Source: Nevskia sp. (lineage in GTDB: Bacteria; Pseudomonadota; Gammaproteobacteria; Nevskiales; Nevskiaceae). Taken from it: 56,914 bases of DNA. The DNA lies in the NCBI GenBank assembly GCA_016779605.1, contig JADHNH010000009.1:1-56914 (forward strand). The letters are read 5' to 3'. A program made the translations under genes and the position numbers. The notes under the pieces are model-generated. The model made no database searches and was not told the origin of the DNA. It saw nothing but the letters and a program-made list of their open reading frames with translations. This document shows positions 1 through 7,669 of this stretch, piece by piece (position 1 is the first letter of the stretch; the number at the start of each line of letters is the position of its first letter).

Positions 1-170
1 GCGTGGCGCCCCTCGACGCCGAAGTCCCGATAGAGCAGTCCATCGACCGCGCCGACGAGGCGATGTATGCGGCCAAGGCTGGGGGACGCAACCGCGTCGA
101 GTCATGGGCGCAGCGTGCGGGGATCAAGAACGGCGGGCCAGGATGCGCTCTCGATTCGGCGAAGCGTTGA
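1..170 (+). CDS. Diguanylate cyclase (GGDEF domain), C-terminal end
   Basis: This is the last 55 or so codons of a gene that enters from the left edge, read from position 3 and ending at TGA 168-170. The residues RADEAMYAAKAGGRNRV are the signature end of a GGDEF domain, where the final helix carries the ADxAMYxAKxxGRNR motif. The protein would make cyclic di-GMP, but the catalytic GGDEF loop lies outside the window, so activity cannot be judged. The tail after the domain is short (about 20 residues). It converges with the HD-GYP gene on the other strand, a possible c-di-GMP hydrolase, so synthesis and breakdown functions sit side by side. Confidence 0.85.
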   Translation, partial: VAPLDAEVPIEQSIDRADEAMYAAKAGGRNRVESWAQRAGIKNGGPGCALDSAKR

Positions 171-255
171 ACTGCCGCCCTACCATGTCGTGAGGCGGTC
201 GATCAGGCGATCGAGTTCGTCTCGCCGGTAGTCCAGCCCGGGAAGCAGAGCCAAG

Positions 256-2286
256 TCATCCAGGACGGCTTCCGTACAGTCGAGCCACTTGAAGCTGGAA
301 GTTCTTCTCCCGAAAAAGCGTAAGGCACGCATCAATGACGCCGGCATCAAAAGTGGTTCCTCGACTCCGCGTGATTTCGTCGAGCGCGGCTTCCATCCCT
401 TTGCCAGCCCGATAGGGTCGGTGGGACGCCATCGCTTCGACCACGTCAGCCACAGCGATGATCCGTGCTTCGAGCAGGATTTGATCGCCGCTGAGTCCCC
501 GCGGATAGCCCGTACCGTCGCACCGTTCGTGGTGTTGCCAGATCATCTCGGCAATCGGCCACGGAAACTCTATGTCCTTCACGATATCGCGCCCCGCTTC
601 GGCATGAGTCTTGATGAGCGCGTATTCCGTCGACGTCAATTTTCCGGGCTTGGAAAGAATCTCCGCGGGGAGGCTGAGCTTGCCGATGTCGTGGATATTG
701 GCGGCAAGTCGCAGACCCTGAATTCGATCGGAATCCAAGCCAAGCTCACTTGCAATGGCTACCGCAAGTTCCGTGACGCAGCGCTGGTGCCCTGCCGTAT
801 AGGGGTCACGCAGTTCGACGGTGTTCGCCAGCGCCTGCACCGTCGCTTCAAGGCTGCGCCCCAATTGCCGCAAATTCGCCTCGTGCTGGGTGCGGGTGCG
901 CAAGGCCCTGATGCCGTAGGACAGCTCGCCCGCTAATTCGCCGAGCAAGGCCATCTCGTCCTGGTCGAACGCATCCGCGTCGGCGGCGTACATGACGAGC
1001 ACGCCAAAGACGGCCGGCCCATCCTTCAAGGGGAGTGCGGCAATGGAGCGGAAACCGCAGGTCACAGCCTTCGTGCGCCAGGGAGCGTCGGCGATGTCTT
1101 CGGTCGTGTCCCGGACGACTTCCGCCGAACCTGAATTCACGCATCGGCATGGCGGGTCCATCGGAGCCGATCCGGGGCGCCACGAAATCCGGGCGGATTC
1201 GAGGTAGACGGCGCCGTCCCCAGCGTGTCCGACGATCCGCACGGATTGATCCTCGTCGTGTTCGACCAGCCCGACCCAGGCCAGCCGATATCCTCCCATT
1301 TCGACAATCGAACGCGTAATCCCCGCATAAAGCTGTTCTTCATTCTGGGCATGGGCCAAGGCGCTGTTACCGCCGCTGAGCGCTCTGAGAGCACGATTGG
1401 CGTGGGACAGCGCGTATTCTTGCCGCTTGCGTTCGGTGATATCGCGCGCGATCACCACCTGGTAGCTCCGATCCAGTCGGAAGCGGGCAACGTTGATTTC
1501 GACGGGAAACGTGCTCCCGTCTTTGCGCCGGTGGACCGATTCGAATATCGAACTGCCAGATTCCCGCAACTGCGCTTCGATCCGTTCGCCCATGGCCCGA
1601 TCGAACAGAGGATCGATATCGCGCACATGCATGGACAGAAATTCTTCGCGGCTATAGCCAAGGTCCTGAAATGCTTTGATGTTGGCGTCGATGAAGCGAT
1701 AGGTTTCCGGATCGACCACCTCGATGGCATCGTTGGACCGGTCGATCAGGTTTCGAAAAAGCAGCAGAGATCGCTCGGCGTGCTTGTGTTCGGTGACGTC
1801 CACGAGTGCCCCAATAACGCCTGCCGGCGCTCCGGAGAAATCGAAAAAAACGGCTTGATGAACCAGAACATCGTGCCGTACCCCGTCGGCGCTTTGAATT
1901 ATCACTTCTTGACGCTGGACGTCCTGCTTTGCCCCTGGAGATCCACGAGTCGCGGCGTAGGCGTCTGCGAGATCCTTGGGCCAGAGTTCGTATGGCGTCT
2001 TGCCGATGAGGGCTCCGCGCTTCACGCCGCAGAAGGTCTCGAAAACATTGCTGCATCCGAGGTAGCGGCCACTCATGTCCTTGCAAAAGACGGGGCTCGG
2101 GATCGTTCGGATCAGCTTTGCCAGCAGCACAGCGGCGCTCATGGGCGATGTTGGCTTCTGCTTGGGAGCGCGTAAAGCCGGACGTGGGCGTGTGGCTGGC
2201 TTGGCAGCGACCGGCGACGGAGCTTTGGACGAGACCGGTCGTGGCCGCCCGCCGAGCCGAGCGCGTACGGATGATCTATTGTCCAT
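256..2286 (-). CDS. PAS-PAS-GAF-HD-GYP sensor phosphodiesterase
   Basis: A 676-residue cytoplasmic protein. After a basic, Pro-rich N-terminus come a PAS domain (about 50-165), a second PAS domain (about 175-290, ending in ARDITERK), a GAF domain (about 305-465) and an HD-GYP domain (about 485-660). The HD pair is in HDIGKLSLP, and the family signature reads HHERCDGTGYPRG, so the metal-binding residues needed for cyclic di-GMP hydrolysis look intact. No membrane segment is visible, so the input is probably a soluble ligand or cofactor bound by PAS/GAF. The ATG has a good ribosome site (TAGGAG) six bases upstream, partly buried in a hairpin. The end of the frame may be altered; see findings. 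Confidence 0.9.
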   Translation of the reverse strand: MDNRSSVRARLGGRPRPVSSKAPSPVAAKPATRPRPALRAPKQKPTSPMSAAVLLAKLIRTIPSPVFCKDMSGRYLGCSNVFETFCGVKRGALIGKTPYELWPKDLADAYAATRGSPGAKQDVQRQEVIIQSADGVRHDVLVHQAVFFDFSGAPAGVIGALVDVTEHKHAERSLLLFRNLIDRSNDAIEVVDPETYRFIDANIKAFQDLGYSREEFLSMHVRDIDPLFDRAMGERIEAQLRESGSSIFESVHRRKDGSTFPVEINVARFRLDRSYQVVIARDITERKRQEYALSHANRALRALSGGNSALAHAQNEEQLYAGITRSIVEMGGYRLAWVGLVEHDEDQSVRIVGHAGDGAVYLESARISWRPGSAPMDPPCRCVNSGSAEVVRDTTEDIADAPWRTKAVTCGFRSIAALPLKDGPAVFGVLVMYAADADAFDQDEMALLGELAGELSYGIRALRTRTQHEANLRQLGRSLEATVQALANTVELRDPYTAGHQRCVTELAVAIASELGLDSDRIQGLRLAANIHDIGKLSLPAEILSKPGKLTSTEYALIKTHAEAGRDIVKDIEFPWPIAEMIWQHHERCDGTGYPRGLSGDQILLEARIIAVADVVEAMASHRPYRAGKGMEAALDEITRSRGTTFDAGVIDACLTLFREKNFQLQVARLYGSRPG

Positions 2287-2294
2287 TGCACACT

Positions 2295-2313
2295 CCTACC
2301 GCACCGCGGTAGG
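2295..2313 (-). promoter_or_regulatory. Hairpin overlapping the HD-GYP ribosome-binding site
   Basis: On the minus strand CCTACCGC and GCGGTAGG form a perfect 8-bp stem with a 3-nt loop. The downstream arm contains the first bases of the Shine-Dalgarno sequence GGTAGGAG that precedes the HD-GYP ATG. If it folds in the mRNA it would limit ribosome access. It could equally be a protein-binding palindrome. Confidence 0.45.
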
Positions 2314-2535
2314 CCGGAGCGTCTGAAGGTATGGACACTGTCCGAACGAACCTCAACCAACTGTGCGCAAGATCACAGTTTGAGCATTTTTCGCAAGGGT
2401 TCGTATTCGGCTACGGACACCGAAATCTGCCGACCACGTCAGCGCATGGGCAAGTTTGGGGGCTTAGCCGGCGCACGGCAACACGCAAATGTCGCTGGAG
2501 GAAGAAGGCGCAGCCACACTTGAAGATTCAATGCT

Positions 2536-2907
2536 CTAGCCTTTCCGGCGCTCCCGCAAAAAGGGCTCCGGATGTCCTGCTTGGGCGATTCGGCGCTGTT
2601 CCGCAGCGTGGAGAATTCGCTTTTGGGTGGCGATATCGTCCTGGGCGTGCACGGCATCGATCCAAGTCTTCCCAGCATCGCTCAGCCAAACGGTAAATTC
2701 TTGCGCATCGGCAGAAAAGTCCAGGATGCCGTCGGCAATGCATTCGTTGAGTCCGTCCGTGAGGTCATCGGCCCTCAACCCCAAAGGAGCCCAGACCGCC
2801 ATCAGCCTCGTCACCGGCAGGCGCTCTCCGACTTTCAAGGAATGAAGATCGGCCATGGTCTTCAGAATTGCCGCGCGGCGCGTTGCTGCGGTCACTGTCA
2901 GGCCCAT
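2536..2907 (-). CDS. Hypothetical protein, 123 aa
   Basis: Unrecognised soluble protein. The start at 2907 is chosen because GAGGG lies at the right distance upstream; a longer GTG start at 2931 is possible. The N-terminal half contains a run resembling a winged helix (alternating helices followed by DGLNECIADGILDF, and then a strand-like FTVWLSDAG), suggesting a small regulatory or adaptor protein. The C-terminus is helical and charged (RERRKG). It lies directly downstream of the truncated SRAP gene in the same orientation, which suggests gene wreckage or a transferred patch. Confidence 0.5.
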   Translation of the reverse strand: MGLTVTAATRRAAILKTMADLHSLKVGERLPVTRLMAVWAPLGLRADDLTDGLNECIADGILDFSADAQEFTVWLSDAGKTWIDAVHAQDDIATQKRILHAAEQRRIAQAGHPEPFLRERRKG

Positions 2908-2958
2908 CCCATTCCCTCGAAGCAGAGCCACGCCCTTTTCGTACCATCATAGTCAATG

Positions 2959-3225
2959 TTATATCGCGCCTTGGCCTTCAATTGCAGAAACGGCTTTGGC
3001 GGAGATTTGGTAGCTGGTGTTGAATCCGTCGAAATGAGGCCAGATCTGCCGTTCTTCGTCGGTGCGCGGGTGTGAGAAAGCCGCGTCCATTGCCTTGGGG
3101 ATCTTGATGCGCGGATCGGCACTGCGGTGGCCGTATAGCCGGACAAAATCCTGGAATGCCAGATGCGCGCCGAATTCGCGGACGTAGCGCTGCCAAGCGA
3201 CCCAAGCTTGGGCAGAGAAGCACAT
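2959..3225 (-). pseudogene. SRAP (YedK/HMCES-like) protein, N-terminal fragment
   Basis: The frame from the ATG at 3225 begins MCFSAQAW, followed by YVREFGAHLAF and KIPKAMDAAF. This matches my recollection of the N-terminus of a proteobacterial variant of the SOS response-associated peptidase family, whose Cys2 forms a thiazolidine crosslink to abasic sites in single-stranded DNA. Those proteins are usually well over 200 residues. Here the frame stops after about 88 residues, losing the conserved Asn, Glu and His of the active site. It is probably a decayed or truncated copy. A longer in-frame start at 3261 exists, but Cys2 placement argues for 3225. Confidence 0.5.
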
Positions 3226-3487
3226 TTGGGAATGGTATCCCGAATGTGGGCAGTCGCCCATACTAGAAGACAGCGAGGCGGCACCTCTTCGATCTGAGGG
3301 CTGTCAGCTTCGAGCTTGTCGAAAATGCTTGTGGGTGCTAGCCTTTAATTTTTCGGATTCTGCCGCTAGCACGCGGGCAGTCTACGCGGCAAGGCATGGG
3401 GCCTATGGCCAAGTTTCACTCCGATAGCCTGCGTTCCCGAATACCGTGGAGCATCGGATTCCCAAGTACTTAACTAGGAATTCGACC

Positions 3488-3691
3488 GTGCAATACGATG
3501 AAATACATGCAAGGGTCCTCAGACGCTGGGCCGAAATTATGCAAATTGAGGCGCAACGGCAGAAGGAGAGAGAATCGCAAAGGTGGCGCGAGTATTTTGA
3601 GAGAGAAAGAGCGGAGATTCGGCGACGCCATGAAGAGCATCATGCGAGGCTCGAATTCATGACCGCCAGATTCGACCGACCGAAAAGCTGA
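3488..3691 (+). CDS. Small charged coiled-coil-like protein, 67 aa
   Basis: Starts with GTG at 3488 behind AGGA nine bases upstream; an upstream GTG at 3446 is an alternative. The protein is almost entirely Arg/Glu/Gln/His-rich helix (RRWAEIMQIEAQRQKERES), consistent with one amphipathic or coiled-coil helix. There is no membrane segment or cysteine. It is followed 13 bases later by a strong intrinsic terminator, which supports a real, independently expressed transcript. Function unknown. Confidence 0.55.
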   Translation: MQYDEIHARVLRRWAEIMQIEAQRQKERESQRWREYFERERAEIRRRHEEHHARLEFMTARFDRPKS

Positions 3692-3704
3692 ACTTCACGT
3701 CAGT

Positions 3705-3735
3705 GCCCCGCCTGCCGGCGGGGCCTTTTCTATTT
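3705..3735 (+). terminator. Rho-independent terminator
   Basis: GCCCCGCC and GGCGGGGC form a perfect 8-bp stem around a TGCC loop, followed by CTTTTCTATTTT. It ends the transcript of the 67-residue protein. Confidence 0.85.
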
Positions 3736-3872
3736 TCCGGTGGTGGCAACGACCAACACATGCGTCTGCGTGCGTCAAGGTCGATAACTGTTCCCGGGTG
3801 ATATCCTCTCTCGATGGAATGCCAAAATACGGCTATCGTGCACGGATAGAACAAAGCTCACAGGGCTCTTCC

Positions 3873-4382
3873 ATGTCCGCAGACATATTCGGGCGCGCCG
3901 ACCGCCTCGCCGCAATCACACAAAGCATCGGTTTCACGCTTTGGCAAATCCAGGAACTTGAAGGCTGCGCGGCGCAATATATTGTTCTTTTGACCCAAGC
4001 CACGCCAGGCATGGGGACGGAGGCCGGACTAGCACTCATCGACAAAGCGCTGAGCAAGACGTTCGGCCATACCATCCACCAGCTCGCTAAGGCAGGTTTG
4101 CTCAGCGAAGAGTTGGAGCGTCGCTTTATGGCGTTGCTCAATGAGCGCAACTGGCTTGTTCATAAATCGAGGGGCGAAAACCGAGACGCTATCCACGGCG
4201 ACGCTGCCGCACAGCGTCTACTTGACCGGCTTGGGGCCATGGAGTGCGAATCGAAAGCGCTGTTGAATCAAATCGGTTCGCTGGCTGAAAAGCATGTGCT
4301 AGGCGCTGGCATTACACGGCGCCGGATCGATGAACTGACCGGACTGCTGCTCGAACGCTGGCACACTGGTGCCGACTCCTAA
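3873..4382 (+). CDS. Hypothetical protein with an RxxxxH (HEPN-like) motif, 169 aa
   Basis: The start at 3873 (MSADIFG) is preferred over an upstream in-frame ATG at 3798, whose extra residues look non-coding. The protein is all-helical, with ALLNERNWLVHKSRGE near residue 90. The RNWLVH segment fits the R-polar-xxx-H pattern of HEPN domains, which in active members cleave RNA and in others bind nucleotide or partners. Similar ERNWLVH stretches occur in uncharacterised bacterial proteins without proven nuclease activity. No partner nucleotidyltransferase (MNT) is adjacent. It is a candidate defence or toxin-like gene at best. Confidence 0.6.
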   Translation: MSADIFGRADRLAAITQSIGFTLWQIQELEGCAAQYIVLLTQATPGMGTEAGLALIDKALSKTFGHTIHQLAKAGLLSEELERRFMALLNERNWLVHKSRGENRDAIHGDAAAQRLLDRLGAMECESKALLNQIGSLAEKHVLGAGITRRRIDELTGLLLERWHTGADS

Positions 4383-4467
4383 GCACAATTCTTTTCACGC
4401 GGCTACGCGAACTTCTCAGCAAATGAGTCTGGAATGCCTCCTGCGGCCACCACGGCGTAAGATCGCT

Positions 4468-4647
4468 TCAAGCTTCTGATTGGTCTGCATCCTTTCGCTT
4501 TGCCCGTTCCTTCAAAGAGTCCTTGAGAAGATCGAGCAAATAGTGAATACGTTCCGGCGCCGGTTCGCCGATAGGGGGCAACATACGAATGACTGTGGGG
4601 GGTCTGCCACGTCGCTTTTTGGGGGCAGAACCATTCTCATTGTCCAT
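4468..4647 (-). CDS. Small basic protein with AT-hook-like KKRRGRPP, 59 aa
   Basis: ATG at 4647 follows GTAGGAG with seven bases of spacing. The 59-residue product has a lysine/arginine patch KKRRGRPPTV near the N-terminus, matching the GRP core of AT-hooks that insert into the minor groove of AT-rich DNA. A Pro-rich linker and an amphipathic helix (RIHYLLDLLKDSLKERAKR) follow. It may be a nucleoid-type or phage/plasmid regulatory protein. Evidence is the ribosome site, sensible composition and motif; no homologue is recognised. Confidence 0.55.
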   Translation of the reverse strand: MDNENGSAPKKRRGRPPTVIRMLPPIGEPAPERIHYLLDLLKDSLKERAKRKDADQSEA

Positions 4648-4726
4648 CGTATCTCCTACAAGAGGTCTATTTCATACCAAGCGGCAAGCGAACCAACCGA
4701 AGCATAAGAAATCTGCTGCGGCACTA

Positions 4727-5167
4727 TCAGCTCCAACGTGCGAGTGCCTGGACTTCCAGGTCATCGTCGAACAAGGTCCAGGCGTCGCCGTTGGCGGTCA
4801 GGGCGAAATCGCGGGTGTCCGCGAAGTAGCTGTCGCAGTACATTTCCTTGAACTGCTCGCCGGCGGCCAGGCAGAGGTCGACGTCGAGGCTGCCGTCGGC
4901 GGCCTGGTAGCTGTATTCGGGCATCACGATTTGATCGGTCTCGGTGCCGATCTCGAAGCCCTTGGCGGCGAGGGCCGCCTTCACCGCCCACCAGTAGGGG
5001 CCGTATTCCACATACCGCTCTGGCGCCTCGCGCAGTCGCTTCCAAATGTACCCGGCGACGTAGTCGGTCCAGGGTTCTTTGTGGCGTGAAGTGGCGTATT
5101 TCGATTTGATCTCTGCCAAGCTATTTGCCAGCGAGGTCGGATCGATTTTCAGCTCAGTGAATCGCAT
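4727..5167 (-). CDS. Hypothetical protein, 146 aa
   Basis: Starts at 5167 (MRFTELKIDP); upstream in-frame codons are Arg/Ser/Pro-rich and look non-coding. The protein is acidic and aromatic-rich (YVEYGPYWWAVKAAL, MYCDSYFADTRDFALTANGD), with no signal peptide or membrane segment. The composition is that of a folded cytoplasmic protein. It shares aromatic, acidic character with the 153-residue protein at 15458-15919, which also has a WHVEP/FGYLVAEIHAADGF pattern, but I cannot show homology. Function unknown. Confidence 0.65.
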   Translation of the reverse strand: MRFTELKIDPTSLANSLAEIKSKYATSRHKEPWTDYVAGYIWKRLREAPERYVEYGPYWWAVKAALAAKGFEIGTETDQIVMPEYSYQAADGSLDVDLCLAAGEQFKEMYCDSYFADTRDFALTANGDAWTLFDDDLEVQALARWS

Positions 5168-5356
5168 CTGCCTGTGTCTCCGCGGCCGGACGGGTGGCAT
5201 CCGCCGTTTACTAGATTGACATAACGCTGCGGCCGACGCACAACGGCGAATTCGTGCTGTTGAACCTCCCAATTTAGGTCCCTCGCTGCGCCGCCCTCGA
5301 TGCTATGATCGGCCGCCAAATTAACCGGCGACGGCGATTTCATAGGGAGAATCGAC

Positions 5357-6046
5357 GTGACGCTACTCAGCTGCCCAGAGTGCGGGAAGGACCTCAGTTC
5401 GAAGGCGCGAGCCTGCCCACACTGCGGGGCGCCGCAGAAGAAAAAATGGTCTGTCATCCACTGGATCGGGGCGGCATTCTTTGCCGTCATGATCCCAGCC
5501 ACTATCGTTCTGGTTCGCAAAGCCGACCAAAAGACTGTTCCTCCCAGTACTGCGCCGGCGCCAACGGTGGCCGCGGGTCCTGCGTCAGCTGCCCCCTCCG
5601 CGGCGGACGACGACGAAGAACTGAGCTGCCACCGCGCGGACGTACAGCACACGCTGTTTTCAATTGTTGAGGAGGCGGTTGGCAAGTACGGTACAGAGGG
5701 CAAAGCGGTGGGCGTTGCCCGGGCGCACCAGCTTTTCCAGGTCGCCTCGCCGGAACTCGATTTGATTTACATCGCCCAGAAAGATCCCCAAACCGGAGCG
5801 CTCCAGTGCTCGGCGACGCTTCGGTTCCCGCTCGAGCACCTGAACCGCGCGAACTTCATCGTGCCCCCCGCGCAGTCGGAAGCCTATTGGAATTACGAAG
5901 GGATCAGTTACTTCGTGCGCCCGACCTCCGACGGCACCGGCATGATCGTGCAGTTGGAGGATGCCGACAAATACGGGCATTCCATCGGCCTGGAAATCCT
6001 GCTCGGCGTCTTGGATGCGGAGACGCGGGTAAAGCCCTCTTCTTAG
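5357..6046 (+). CDS. Zinc-ribbon, single-pass membrane protein
   Basis: GTG start at 5357 with GGGAG seven bases upstream. Residues 6-25 form a zinc ribbon with two CxxC pairs (CPECG and CPHCG). One membrane helix follows (about 33-53, WIGAAFFAVMIPATIVLV), then an Ala/Pro/Thr-rich linker and a folded C-terminal domain of about 140 residues containing two further cysteines. The layout places the zinc ribbon in the cytoplasm and the large domain outside. The ribbon type is common in poorly characterised envelope proteins. Its stop overlaps the stop of the convergent gene by 3-4 bases. Confidence 0.8.
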   Translation: MTLLSCPECGKDLSSKARACPHCGAPQKKKWSVIHWIGAAFFAVMIPATIVLVRKADQKTVPPSTAPAPTVAAGPASAAPSAADDDEELSCHRADVQHTLFSIVEEAVGKYGTEGKAVGVARAHQLFQVASPELDLIYIAQKDPQTGALQCSATLRFPLEHLNRANFIVPPAQSEAYWNYEGISYFVRPTSDGTGMIVQLEDADKYGHSIGLEILLGVLDAETRVKPSS

Positions 6047-6636
6047 CCGCCGTCCGGCCGGTTCGCCCCACCCCTCGATCGACGGCGCCGGCGATGACGC
6101 GATGACACCATCGGCGCCGCTCTGGCCTGTTCGGGCTCCAGGGGCAATTCTCCGGTCGCTGGTTCCAGGTCGACTGCGGGGCGCCAGATGAGGCAGTGCA
6201 ACTCGTCCCGCGCTTTCAGCACGCAGGAATGCGAATGCGGGAAAGTGGTGGGGTCGATCTGGGCCGCCAGGACCTCATAGACGAGTGCGAATCCCTCGCC
6301 TGGCAGCGCCACGACGAAGTCTCCTGCTGCAAGCACCGGTGTCGCTGACCCGTCGCAGGGTGTTTCAAGGGCTATGCGCGCCTTGAGGAGGCAGGCCGGC
6401 TGACCGCCCGGCTCCACGAGCCCCACATTGATCGCCGGAATCACTTCCGTCAACAGAACGCAGCCGTCCCCCAGGCAATCCAGCGATGGGTCGGGGGCGT
6501 CGAAATACGGCGGTGCAGTACCAAAGATCGGTGGCATTACCCGCCGGCGGTACAGCTCGCAGATCATGGCCTGCGGATCGCGATACATTGCGCTGATGTC
6601 GGAGAAGGCCGTGACGGCGAACGGTCCGGGCGGCAT
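6043..6636 (-). CDS. Hypothetical protein at the end of the tail-like module
   Basis: A 197-residue protein that is last in the minus-strand array, 10 bases after the SWIM-finger gene. It has no recognisable domain. It begins MPPGPFAVTAF and contains several strand-like runs (FVVALPGEGFALVYEVLA, CVLLTEVIPAINVGL) and a very basic C-terminus (RHRRRRRSRG). The beta-rich, cysteine-containing composition and its position fit a minor structural or baseplate-associated phage protein, but this is inference from neighbours. Met17 and Met23 are alternative starts. Confidence 0.55.
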   Translation of the reverse strand: MPPGPFAVTAFSDISAMYRDPQAMICELYRRRVMPPIFGTAPPYFDAPDPSLDCLGDGCVLLTEVIPAINVGLVEPGGQPACLLKARIALETPCDGSATPVLAAGDFVVALPGEGFALVYEVLAAQIDPTTFPHSHSCVLKARDELHCLIWRPAVDLEPATGELPLEPEQARAAPMVSSRHRRRRRSRGGANRPDGG

Positions 6637-6646
6637 CGTGACTGGC

Positions 6647-7669
6647 CTACCGGGCGATCTGGAGGGCAGACAGGGCCGCCGAAAGCTGGGCAGCCGTGAT
6701 ACCTCCCTTCGCGGCCAGGTTGTTCAGGCGCAAGCCGATATCGCGCTTGGCGCGATCGGTCACGGCGCCCTTTGCCGACGCCTGCCGCCGTACCTGTATG
6801 GCCGCGCGGAGCCTAGTAGAAGCCCGCCGCTGCGCCTGCGTCTGGATCGTGTTGCGGGCATAGCCAGATTCTCGATGCTGCCGCTCGCCGATCTGCTGCG
6901 CCTGCGGCTGGGTCAGGACGATGGCCTTGCTGGCACCGGCGGACAGGGCCCGGCGGTCGGCTTCGATCATCCTGGCGATCTGGTGCAGTACCGCGGCGCT
7001 GGTGAGCTGCTTCATCACCCGCATGACGTGCTTACAGGCCACGCCGCGCAGCTTCGGGTTGCGGATCTTGGGGTAGCCAGTCTCGTCCCGCCCGGCGTTG
7101 AAATGGCCGATCGTGGCGATGTAGCGGTACCAGAACGTGTGCCTGCCGCAGTCGCAATCGAACTTCAGGTGCCCCGCAGCATCCTTCCGTGCCGCCGCTT
7201 TGGCATCCTTGGGTGCTGCGACCAGCGACGAGTGCTCCAGCAGGACGACGTCGACGTGGTGGCGGCGCACGGCAGACGCCGGTCCGGCACTGGTGACGAA
7301 GTGCAGCTGGCCACGCCGGGCCCAGAGTGGGATTGCCGCATGGATCTCCAGGTTGGCACGCTGACGATCGATCGGCAGGGAACGGTTGATGACATCCGCG
7401 GCGGTGATGCCACCGTGAAACTTCTTCCCCAGGGTGGCCACGTTGCGCCGGAATGCCCTCAGGTCGTCCACAGTGAGCGGCCGCGCGAGGTCGCTGCCCA
7501 GCGTGGTAAGCAGTGCGCGGCCTGAGTCGTAGTCACCGGCGACCTCATGAGGAGCGAGGATGTTGGCGGCTCCGGCGCGACGCGCAAGCTCCCGGCGCTT
7601 GACCGCGGCGGCCTCCGAGCGGGCCCCGGCCGTGGTCGGCACGACGGACGGCGGCTTTTCCGAAGTCAC
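6647..7669 (-). CDS. Phage-type protein with SWIM-like zinc finger
   Basis: GTG start at 7669 forms a GTGA overlap with the stop of the preceding tape-measure-like gene, so the two are translationally coupled. The 340-residue protein has Cys172, Cys174, Cys212 and His214 in a CxC...CxH arrangement, the signature of SWIM zinc fingers, with an unusually long insertion. The C-terminal third is basic and helical (QAQAQQIGERQHRESGYARN). SWIM modules bind DNA or protein. The gene sits inside a tail-like cassette, so it may be a virion component with nucleic-acid affinity. Exact role unknown. Confidence 0.6.
   Translation of the reverse strand: MTSEKPPSVVPTTAGARSEAAAVKRRELARRAGAANILAPHEVAGDYDSGRALLTTLGSDLARPLTVDDLRAFRRNVATLGKKFHGGITAADVINRSLPIDRQRANLEIHAAIPLWARRGQLHFVTSAGPASAVRRHHVDVVLLEHSSLVAAPKDAKAAARKDAAGHLKFDCDCGRHTFWYRYIATIGHFNAGRDETGYPKIRNPKLRGVACKHVMRVMKQLTSAAVLHQIARMIEADRRALSAGASKAIVLTQPQAQQIGERQHRESGYARNTIQTQAQRRASTRLRAAIQVRRQASAKGAVTDRAKRDIGLRLNNLAAKGGITAAQLSAALSALQIAR

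Noticed and set aside
4480-4707. Plus-strand 75-codon ORF opposite the AT-hook-like gene
   Set aside because: Its translation is Cys/Arg-rich and lacks a ribosome site; the minus-strand frame has both a site and sensible composition.
1-6000. A left att copy of the tRNA-Thr 3' end for element A
   Set aside because: Scanning for the GGTGCCGGCAG and CTCTGATTACAAA blocks gave no convincing match; the left end is probably outside the window or too diverged.
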